Assembly: GCA_903813345.2 (NCBI GenBank)
Contig: CAIIXF020000007.1
Coordinates: 8,377,730 to 8,441,729, forward strand
From: Owenia fusiformis
Lineage: Eukaryota; Annelida; Polychaeta; Sabellida; Oweniidae
Length of the DNA: 64,000 bases
Direction of reading: 5' to 3'
The notes beneath the pieces were generated by a model, which worked only from the letters and a program-made list of their open reading frames with translations, had not been told where the DNA came from and searched no databases. The position numbers and the translations under genes are program-made. Every line of letters begins with the position of its first letter. Positions within the stretch are counted from its first letter, which is position 1. Positions 50,101 to 62,100 of this stretch are shown one piece after another.

Positions 50101-53100
50101 ATAATATTGTTCCTGCTTTCTTTTGTGTGATTAAATGAATAAATAAATGAATAAACTAATGCATATGAAAAGGGCTCTTATCACAGATTTTTTCAATATT
50201 TTTTGATTTTTATTATGTCACCACCAATAAGTGGTGACATATTATTATGGTCTCCATTTTTTATTGATGGCGATCAGCGGTTGGTGTTTGGCGATCAGTG
50301 TCTGTAACAAATTCTAACAACTTTCAATAACTTAACAAATACTGTTTAGACCAACTTCAATTTTTTTTCAAAATCATCTTCAAGTTTTCTGAAGTTCTAA
50401 TCTGACTTAAGATTTAAGATTTGACCTTCTATGACCTTCTCAAGGTCAAAAATAGGTTAAAAAAGGTCAAAAAGGTCTTTTCTTTTCAAAATCATCTATC
50501 TGACTATAGATTTGAGATGTTGACCTTTAATGACCTTCTCAAGGTCAAAAAAGATTCATAATATTGTGAGCAACTAGGTGGTGACATTTTGTCATGTTAA
50601 TGCCTTGTTTGTTTATCTTAAAAAGCACAAAGAATCCTTTCAGATGAGCCATGGTTTATGTTTTAACATTTTTCCTTGTACATATAGGACAAAAAGAGAG
50701 ATTTCAATTAAGCACATTTTTCTCGTAATCTTTGGGACATTTTTGGCTAGAGCTGTAGCGTAATTTAAATTTTTGTGATCAAACTGGTTTTCCTGTGTGG
50801 CTCATAATATACATGTATATAATACATCTCAGTATGACATTCATTCTTCTGTGTTTCAGGTTAATACACCTATCCTCAGGAATACTTCAAATCCATGAAG
50901 TTCGTACCTCAGACACAGGCAACTATCGCTGCAAAGCCATTAATGTCGCGGGTCAGCGTACTAGCCAATCAGCAGCACTTGAAGTAACTGCAAGTAAGCA
51001 AGCCGTTCTACCAGTAGCCTTTGGTGAGACTCTTGCCTTCTAATACCACACTAGCAAAACTATATAATATGCATGTACAATTTTTTGTTGCACAGTCATA
51101 ATCCTGGGGACATTTTGTTGTATATGCGTTTAAGAGAAAGGTTTAACTGTTTGAGAAATGGTCTTTGTATCAGATTTACTTACTTAAAAGTATACAGTAT
51201 TATTGCATATTAACACATACATATTCTAAGGTAGAAATGGCAATCTTTTACATCATTTATGTCCCTTGTATCGTACTTGTTTAGATACACCTTTCTTATC
51301 TCCCAAAAGATCCAATTACACTGGCATATTAATTCAATTAAACATCTGCGACTCACTCTGGGTTTGGTTTGTTTTTGTTCAGTGCCTGCAAATGGCAACA
51401 CAGGATGTGATGAGAATGGTGATATTTAGATTGCAATGTAATGATAATAAATGGGACATCATGCTTTTTCGGTGTCATACATTAAATCTGTTGCTTTAAT
51501 CATATGCTGGTATTGTTACTATTGCTAAACAATATGTGGTGTGTCATTCAAAACCATTAGAATGTACCCATTAATAGATCCTTTGAAATTCACTGCCTTC
51601 AAATGTTTTGTCCACAGAAACCCAAGTGCAGTAAGGGGAGGCATCAAAAGTACAATGTCATATAGAAAACTAAATAAATCTAGTTAGGGGGGAGGGGGTT
51701 CAAACCCATTTCAGTTTGCTATCCGACAAATTTTAACATTTCAAATTTTTGGCAATTTTGACTCAGAATGCCTTGGAATGGTTTAAAAATAAAGATTTTA
51801 CCTGATGCTTCCTTCGTCAAGATCATTCCAAAGGATTCTATTCTATCAATAGTTGTTAAAAGCCGCAAATTACGATAGGAATTAACGAAAACTAGATCGT
51901 GTTTAGCAATAATTTTTCAAATGCTCAAACTGGAAGTCAGCGATCAACTTTCATGGTATTTAGTTTTAAGGGGAGGGGGGGGGGGGTTAGAGTCAAAACT
52001 AGATTTATTTAGTTTCCAATCCGACATTGAACTTTTGATGCCTCCCCTAAATGCTGAGAAAATGATTGTTTGACAGAGTAGATATTTAGCAAGGTAAAAC
52101 ATACTTAGCTTGAATCTCGCAAAATTCGCATACACAGCAAAATGCAACCAAGATACATTTCATCCAAAGCATGTTAATATTTTTTGTGTATTTTCTCTTC
52201 CTAGTACCCTGATCAAGCTAATTAGAAAGTAAACTTGTAACTTTTTTCACTGGTAATTTTCTATTATTAACAGAGGTAGAACCAGTTAGAACACTAGACA
52301 CTTTTGTCAATCCCACTTTTTATTCTCCTATTTTCACCTTTTATTTTTTAACATATACCTGCAATCATAACATGTGATTTGTTTGTAAAAAAATTCACTT
52401 GCAATTAGTAGACATTTTCACTTATAATGATAGCTGTACTTTTACACTAACAATAACATATAACTTCTCTAAAATTTCTAAAAGTTAGGCCCACAAGTTA
52501 AATCACAATATTCCTTCTTTTACTTGGCTAATCCTTATTATACAAAGGTTTTGGACTAATTTGATGCAAAAATGATCTCAACTCTAATTAAAGTTCATTC
52601 AAATATCTAAAATTTTTATGATTTTTCAAATTATCTAGTGGGATGCAGCATTTTTGAAAAACTGTAAAGCTGTGGAAGAAGAACATCTTTGACCAGTTAT
52701 GTTAACATTGTACGGAAGTTCTATTAAAACTTGGACATTTTTGAAAAATTGTTCCTTTCAGAAATTGTTCCACAAGGGAAATGTTTCATTTCCAGCAGTA
52801 CTCCACTTCCAGATCTTGATTCTTGTATACAGTTAAACCATATATTTAAATAGTTCTCTCATCCAAACATCTGAGCACTTTCAACCTCCTTTTATTCTCC
52901 CATAGACTTCCATGTTTAAGAAAACTTGAAATATGAACACTTCATTATTAAAACACTTGACCTGCCCTAGAAGTGTTTTGATTAGATAGGTTTTCCTGTA
53001 TACTGATTTTTGAATGTTTTGGATTGTTCTAGGTGATACCTCACCAGTTAATCAGATACTCAATGGACCTCAGAATACCAGCGTTTCAGTAGGAGGAACC

Positions 53101-56100
53101 GCCATCTTAGAATGCCTCGTCGAGGGCGACCCTTCACCTTTAGTGACGTGGGAACGACAAGGTATTTATTTTATTTAAATGCCCCCATTGCTGTAGTTAA
53201 AGAAAATTTTGCCAGCTTAGACCCATTTGGCTGGCTGTCTTGATGTATGTTGAAGCATTTTCTCCAAAACTCTTTCTTTAAATAAAACTCATTTGTTCCT
53301 AGAGAATGTTCAAAAAGCTAATTTTGTAATTTCTTGTGTTTGTTTTTAAATCAGGATATACCTTTAACTCATGTTCATATATGAATTTGTCTAAACTGAT
53401 TAATTGGATTACACATTTCATCTATGCTTGAACTTAACTTTTTGAAATTTTAACATCTGGCGTGCTCTCAGAGGCAGGTTTTCTTTAAAATTATTATTAT
53501 ATGGACACCGCCAAATATTTATATACACTACCAATAAAAAGCCACAATTTCTTGGTTTGATACCGGAATTGGTGGTAGTGTTCTGCATCGGTGTCCATAA
53601 TAAACTTTTCTAATGCAACCTGGTAGTAACAATTTGTGAGGCCTTACTCGGTGCATATATTAAATGCCTCAATAGGATCTTGCACAGTTATGTGTATAAA
53701 ATATATGTTTAATTCTAGATGGTTCAAGTCTCCCAGACAGTGCTGTCAGGCTACGTAGCAACCTTAAGATCCTCAATGTGGGCCTCGAGGATGGTGGCGT
53801 CTACATCTGTAAAGTTAGTACATCAGGGGAACCAATCACAGCTAAAGCCACATTGACACCTTTAGGTATGTAGAAAAGCATTTAGGGGGGAGGGGGTTGT
53901 GTGTACCTAACATGTTGTAGGGAAGGTTGATTGAATATCTTAAATGTATGGATCTGTCACACTTGGGCCGTGTTGGCTCACCTTTCGCCATCATGTGAAT
54001 ATTTTGAGGCAGACATCGGGGCATGGCATGGATACACCGTGGGCAAAACCAATAGTTTTACAGCAGGATATCCCCAGTCACACCAAATACAAAAATTACT
54101 GCTCAGAATTAGCCACAGGTTAGTGCACGGTGAGCCCACGCAGTTTGACAGCTACTTTCAGGCATAAAAAAAAGGAAAATTGTATGTTAGCATTAGTATG
54201 TACTATGTATGTTAGCCTTCTCTTTACCCATTCCCATTGGCTTACCTTAAAGTCTTTTTTTTCTTGTTATTTATAATACTTGCGAATTTTACAGGGAAAT
54301 CTGAGGTCTTTTTGTCTATGAGATTTTGTACACAGGTAATTAATTAAGGAAAATGTTGCGATGTTATTCATATCTATAGTAAAAGATATTCAAGGACACT
54401 AACATATGTGTAAGTTATAATTGTTCTACTAACACAGTTGTTTTTGTTAATAGAGGATATCCTATGATTTATGAGTGATATGATTTTTATCCACGAATGG
54501 ATATGATATCTGCACGAGGGAGCGTAGCGAGAGAGTGCAGATATCAATAACCATGAGTGGATTAAAATCATATCACGAGTAAATCATAGGATGTTCTTTT
54601 TATTCCATAGTTAAATTCATCATCAGAATCGTCGGAAATTAAGTCATTTAATTCAAATTTTCCAAACGATCCGGCGATATTGACACTTAGCCTCGTTTTG
54701 AGTCTGAAGTAGCAAAAATCCATAAACCATCGCATACGACGTCGTATGTCATGGCTAAACAACCGTATGCTATGGTTAAGTGAAAATTTGTCAAAAATAT
54801 CATATTTTACCACTGATTACAAAAATACCGTTTTTATTTTCACATGTTATCCTATGAATATCATGCTAACTATGGAATAATATGTGATATGTAATACAAC
54901 TGATTAAATATTTACCTTGACAATTCATTTTGAAATCTCATATTTCATTTTTATATTTATGATCATAATCTCATTGAACGAACAACAGGGAATATAAAGA
55001 ACACTCATTATTCATCCGGTTAAAAAATACCATGGATGTACTCTAAGATGTTTCGTCATCTTACTACGTTTTGTAACACCTTTTATGTCATCACCAATAA
55101 GTTGTGATATATTGTTATGGTCTCCGTTTTTTTGACAGTGATTGGCAATTGGCAGTTGACTTCCGTAACAAATGGTGGTGACATTTTGCATGTTAATGCC
55201 TTGTTATTCTATTCCCGTTGGCATATATGCATAATCTATATAGGCAATGAGACATCCATAGAACCGAAAGTGTTCACAGTACAAGGTGTTCACTTTTTTC
55301 TTTAAATAGTTGTCATTTTTTTACAGACTCAGCTGTGTAATAAATATTAACACGCTCTGTTGTTATTTATGTAAGATAAAATGTTAGATAATATTAACAG
55401 TTAACACCTCGATTGGACCAAGGTAATGAAGTTCACATTAGATACATGAGAGTTATTAATTTAAATGTGATTCTTATTGAAAATTTAATGTCAACATAAA
55501 GTGCTCGGCATAAATAAATGACACCTAGATTTTCTATCATTATTTCCACACCATGGTGATTTGAGACTTAATACTTTCCAATAATGTCTAGATACACATC
55601 CCTTAAGTTTTGTATATTTTACATTTGTAAACTCTCATCCACTGATGTAAAGCCTCTTGAAAATTCTCTACTTTTTAACATGGGAAATCCTCACTTCAGC
55701 AAATCCAGGTGTCATTTATTTATGGTGAGCACTGTACTTTCATAGCCTTTTAAAAATAGTTTGGATTAAATCTCGTCTTCACTGGTCAATACCAAGTGAA
55801 GGTAACGGCCGGCCATAATCTTCCATCAAAGATGGAGGTTGTAAGTGTTGATTTCGATATTTTTAGTTTTCATCGGATTAAATAAACTAGGCTATAGTTG
55901 ACATAATGCTTTGATATTTGAACTATATCAGGCATATATGACATGGGAACTCTGGAGTATGATCATTTGCGTGTTCATATACCATGCATAGGCACCACAG
56001 TTGAAAGAAATTTCCCACCGCTTAAGGCAAGGTAACTGGGATTTGGGTTGTACAGATGATAAGATAACTGATATGCGGTGATGCAGTAACGTTATGAGAA

Positions 56101-59100
56101 TTTATAATGGAGAGCAAAGATGTCCAGTTACTGCATATTGAAAATTAACTACGGGCGCCCACTCGAGATATATGAACAAATGATCATATTCCACAGTTCC
56201 TATGTCATATAAGCCTGATTTGGTTCAAATATCAAAGCATATCGTCAACCATCAAGTATAAAGTAGTTTAATTCAATGAAAACTAAAAATATTGAAATTG
56301 ACAATTACTGTCCGCCATCTTAGATATGAAGGTGACGGCTCTTACCTTCCCTTGATACTGACCAGTGGTCTTGCATCAATCTGATGCGTATCACTAGATA
56401 TCTGTTATGTGTTAAATGGAGATTTGAGGTAACATGGCCTAGTTTCAAGACTGACTTTGTCTATAAAGTGTTGTATTTTCACCTTGTGCTCCTGGGTGTG
56501 CGTGAGGTGGGTGGGGCCACATCAATTTTGTCACCACAGTTCTAGGTAAACTGCTTATATATCCTACTATAGATTCAACTAGATATGTTTACAGATGCAA
56601 GCTTCAAAGTGCAAAGTGTCTTGTTTATATATTTTTCTCATTTTTATATTGAGATTTCTGTCAATAAATGATTAAATTTTGGCATATAGCTCCATATGAT
56701 GTGTGGTATATATGCATTTGATTCATAAGATTGCAAGACAACATCAAAATGATGTATATATTTCATAAATTGTATAAAACATTTCAAAATGACAAGTCCA
56801 CACACCAATTGTTCATCTTGTTCCATGTCAAGAGTTGTGAAGGCCATTGTCAAGAAAATACATGTTGAAGCCTTTAATCCCGGGCCTTTAATGTTGAATT
56901 TTTAAAGATATACAGTATACAATTGTTGACCTCTCCAGAGTTCAACTGGCAAAATTGTATACAGAGACTGTAAACCGAGAAACTACTGTTGACAGAGACC
57001 GAAGGTCGAGGTCAACAGTAGTTTCAAGGTTTACAGTGGAGGTATATGATTTTGACAGTGAACTCCGTGAACTCCTTGTGTGTATTCATTTATTTTGAGG
57101 TGTTCTTTATAAGAGATGTGTTTTTAAAGTTGTTAAGGTTTAATAAGCTTATAACATCTTGTTATTGGAACATTATTAGAGTACAAGGTCACCACAGGGT
57201 ATGTGCTGTTAATATAATATTACAATAACAACTATATAATTCTCTCCTAGATTGTTAGGTTCACTAATGTAATCTTATTGTGATTTGTTAGTGAACCTCT
57301 TAGTGAGGTGCTATATTATGCAAGAAGCCTGTCATGTTCAGATGATTTAATGTGAGGTACGAACTAGCTTGCTAGCTATAAAATTATTTTTTAGAAATAC
57401 ATTTTTTTAGAAATAATTTTGTTAGTATTGTCCCAATTTCATTTTTGGCTCACGTAACTTATTTATTTTCTAAGAGATTTAGATCTAGATTCGTTCTAAG
57501 AGGTCTAAAAGTTCATACCTGATGAAATAGTTGACTTGATATCATTTATGTTCATTTTTCTATAGACGTCAATATGCTTCTTCGAAAGATTCAATTTCTA
57601 CAATGTCAATCCTTGACTAGGCTGGAGGCCATTCCTTTTTAGCAGGAATATATAAGAACTATTATTGACATATAAATGTATATTTTAGGACAGTTTGGTT
57701 CCGGCAATGACATGATTACCTTTCCGAACTATACGTTAATGAACTTCTGGTATTTAAGGCAGTCTCACTCATATTACTGTGTTAACTTATTAACTGTACA
57801 CGATAATACACATTTATTAACACACATTTAACACTGGTAAAATGACATGGTGTGTTAAATCTGGTTTATGTATAGCTAGCTATTAAATTATTTTTTTAGA
57901 AATAAAATTATTTTTTAGAATACTTTTTTTCACATGTCATGAGTTAGTTTCATCAATTAAGAAGGGGGTTTAGCATTTGGAACGGCCCCTTTTGTTGTAT
58001 CACATCCTGTTTATAAGATACCCTCAGCCTTTGCCAGTTACTGTTCTGATAACTCTTCTTTTTCGCGAATGGGAACATTAAAAACGATTTCATTCCCATC
58101 GTTCTTTGTCGTTTTCTGTAACAGATTCAGTATCTGTGCATAATATGTATCTAAATGACTAAATGAATGATGGGTACGATTCTACTCTCGTGTATTTATA
58201 GATCACACCACCATTTGATTTTGAAAAAATATAGTTAAAATGAGTAACATGTGCGCAAGCGTGTTCTAAATAAAGCGAACCAAAAAACGAACCTCGTGGA
58301 GATTGCCCCAAGTGAGTTGCCTTTATACTGGTGTTTTTTCCGAGAATGTGTGAATTGATATGTAAACTAAGTGAGCCTTTATACTGGTGATTTTTCCGAG
58401 AATGTGTGAATTGATATGTAAACTAAGTACCCTTATAAATTGACACTCCGCTTGGTGTCAATAGATTGGTCCTTAACCAGTTCAGTTCAGTCAAACTGAT
58501 TAATTTCTGTTTAAATATTAATCCAACCGATTGAGTCATTTGAAATATAGATTAAATTATGTGTTAAGGACTTCAATGAAAAAGTCTTCGTGGGATTTGA
58601 TCCCACTGCCTTTTAATTACAAGTTAATTGCTATGGAACTTTGATCAAGAATATTATTGGTTAGAATTATGAATGGTAATTGATATGTGTGATAGTTGGG
58701 CGTATTTGTACACTGTTCAGTACACTCCATTCAATGCACATTCAGTTGGTCAATCAGTATGTCTGATCCCATCCTAAAAAATTGTTGGAATCTCTAATTC
58801 CTGATCTGTCCCAATCTGTGTTAAAGAAGTGATAGTTGAAACGGGGGATTGAACAATCTTTAAGACACATTAACACTTTTAAGCTTTAAGTATTTACTGT
58901 TTTAGCGAGAAAAGTTTGATGGTAACACAGGGGTTCATTTTTGGAACAATCCTAGCTTGCGATTCTGAGAAAATCATTGTCTACTTTTGACAAACAATGA
59001 TTTGCAACGAAATTGTCAGTTATATTGTTTTCAAAAATGGACCCCTGGGTCTCAATTCAAGTCTTTCTAATAATTTCATCATCTTTGAATTAATTCCAGC

Positions 59101-62100
59101 TGCACCAGTTTTACAAAGTCAGCCTCGGAGTATTATTCGCAAACCAGCTTACTCAGGGAGGTTTACATGTAAGGCCAGTGGCTCGCCTCCACCCACCATT
59201 ACATGGCTTAAGAATGGTGACCCCATAGAAGTTAATAAAGGGAGAATTAAGGTGAGTGTGGTGTCATCTTGGATTATGATCAACTGTATCCAGGTCATGA
59301 AAGATTCACCCCTATCTCCTTCATTGATAGATACTTAACTGTGTCACTAACATGGTTAGATTACTGTATGAAATATGAAGGAAAATATAATTGCTAGTAA
59401 CTCCTAGTATTATAAACACAATGTGTTCTAAGGAGACCAATCGTGTGGGGGTCTTATGCAAGATTTGTGTATCCATACAGTGATAATTGTATACTTGTTT
59501 GATTAATTTTAAAGCAATTATTTTAATTAAGCTTTTCATTAACAGTTGTGTTACCACTGAGATATGTTATTTAGAAATTATATTGTTTGTTTTGTTAGAC
59601 TTACAAGGAGGCCAATGGAAAAGAAAGTCTTGTCGTAGGACAACCAAATGTTGAGGACGCGGGTTATTATCAATGCATGGTGTCCAATGTGGCAGGAAAT
59701 GTCCAAGCTGCGGCATTGTTACGTGTGATCAGGTCTGATAATGCCCCACAACCCCCACAGGGCCTCAGAGGAGTTGCGCTGTCAGATTCTGAGATTCTAG
59801 TTTCCTGGAATCGCCCGTTAAACAATGATATTATCGCCCATTCTGTTCATTACTCTGCTGTATCAGGTCAGTGAACCAACTCTTCCATTCCTTAAAGATT
59901 ATCATGGACATAGCTCACTAATAAACCCTATTTAAAAAAAACTTTTGTAAATCACACATGATGGGCTAATTTTACTGATCCAGTTATGATATCTTATTTT
60001 ATTATAACACTGTCAAACTTCAATTGTACGATTGAGTCAAAACTGGGTCATGTAATATGACATACTTTTGCAACTTGACATATATTCTCCACCAGATCAG
60101 TCCACTAAATGTCATTTTCAATAACATGTTTTGTGATCAGATGACACAGTGATCTATTTTACATGTACATTTGACAGCAGATTTTTTAAACATTATCACC
60201 TTGACAAAAGGAATCAATGAATAGAGTGTAGTTGATTGATGTTAATGTTGAATTTCATTTTTTGCCACTATATATTCAAAATTGCATGTGTATGCAATCT
60301 ATGAATTCATTCAAGAAATAAATTTATTTGAAATGTAAAGTGAATATTATGACTTGTATATTTATAGGATATCCTATGATTTTGAGGAATATCATTTTTA
60401 TCTACGAGGTGATATTGATTTTTGCACGAGAGAGCGAAGCGAACGAGTGCATATATCAATATCACCGAGTAGATTAAAATGATATTCTGAAAAAAATCAT
60501 AGGATGTTCTTATTATCCTACACTTACAAGGAGTGTACTAAATGTATAATATCATTGTAAAATGAATTTCATGCCAAATAGAGTCAATTTGGTGGGAAAT
60601 CAACAAGCGGAGTATATCGTCACAATATCCTCCGCATATTGGGTTTTCCGGAGTATATCGTCACGATATCCTCCGACCGGAGTATATCGTTACGATATCC
60701 TCCGGATATTCATTTTGCCAATAAATATCAAATTTATTTTTTCATGTTATTATACATTTAGTACACTAAGTGTAGGATAATATAGGATTATCCTACACTT
60801 AGTGTACTAAATGTATAATAACATGAAAAAATAAATTTGATATTTATTGGCAAAATGAATATCCGGAGGATATCGTAACGATATACTCCGGTCGGAGGAT
60901 ATCGTGACGATATACTCCGGAAAACCCAATATGCGGAGGATATTGTGACGATATACTCCGCTTGTTGATTTCCCGCCAAATTGACTCTATTTGGCATGGA
61001 ATTAATTTTACAATGATATTATACATTTAGTACACTCCTTGTAAGTGTAGGATAATAAGAACATCCTATGATTTTTTTCAGAATATCATTTTAATCTACT
61101 CGGTGATATTGATATATGCACTCGTTCGCTTCGCTCTCTCGTGCAGATATCAATATCACCTCGTAGATAAAAATGATATTCCTCAAAATCATAGGATATC
61201 CTATAAATATCCTATGGTTTTGAAAAAATATCATTTATATCCATGAGTGGATATTGATATCTTCATGAGTGAGCACAGCGAATGAGTGAAGATATTTGTA
61301 TCCATGAGTGGATATAATTGATATTTTTGAAAAACCATAGGATTGTCCGTTTATCCCATGGGAAATCATCATCAGCGAAAAAAGTTGAAAAATATAATTT
61401 GAGAAAAAAGTTGAAAAAATGATTGAAAAAATGTTGAAATTTTTTTTAATATTTTTGAAAATAATTAAAAAATGTAAAAATAATTTTTTTTGAAACCATC
61501 GAATATCACTTTTCAAACAATCGAATATCACTTTTTAAGACGTGATATTCGATAGTTTAAAAGTGATATTCGATGGTTTGTGAATTATTTGCTAAAAAAA
61601 TTCTTTTTACGTTTTTTAATAATTTTCAAAAATATTTCAAAAAAATTTAAAATTTCAACAATATTTTTCAATTATTTTTTCAATTTTTTTTCAAATTATA
61701 TTTTCAAATTATTTCGCTGATGATAATTTCCCATGGGATAAACGGACAATCCTATGGTTTTTCAAAAATATCAATTATATCCACTCATAGATACAAATAT
61801 CTTCATTCATTCGCTGCGCTCTCTCTTGAAGATATCAATATCCACTCATGGATATAAATGATATTTTTTCAAAACCATAGGATATTCCTATAATCTCACT
61901 GAGAGGCAGAGGGGATATATTTGCCACTTTAGATATATTGTCAAAATATTGTCTTTTGTTTCATTTAACTGATGTGCATTCATGTACAGTAAAGCCTGTC
62001 TAAGTGAAATACCTTTGGTACCTCTAAAAAGTGTTTTACTTGGTTGGTGTTCTACGTATAGAGGTTCATTTAACATTAAGCCAGTTGGTCTTGGGACTCT

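Larger units (their letters stand above)
48076..50859. other. protogenin-like intron 3
   Basis: The intron holds a degenerate CAGTAAAACCTG-family copy (48093-48240), a TACCGTATTCTC-ended element (48708-49312) and a hairpin-ended repeat (50214-50610). The stretch 49320-50210 shows nothing clear. Confidence 0.6.
53866..59099. other. protogenin-like intron 6
   Basis: This intron holds five repeat elements (54452-54605, 55083-55205, 55499-55734, 55779-56368, 56919-57064) and a tandem duplication (58312-58432). The remaining stretches, including 57070-58300 and 58440-59090, show no supported feature. Confidence 0.6.

Noticed and set aside
58576-58640. tRNA-like T arm (GTGGGATTTGATCCCAC)
   Set aside because: Only the T-arm-like stem is convincing; no acceptor stem or A box could be assigned on either strand.
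60562-60997. Mirrored open frames (MPNRVNLAGNQQAEYIV)
   Set aside because: They occur identically on both strands because of the palindrome and again at 44860-45042; they are repeat translations, not genes.
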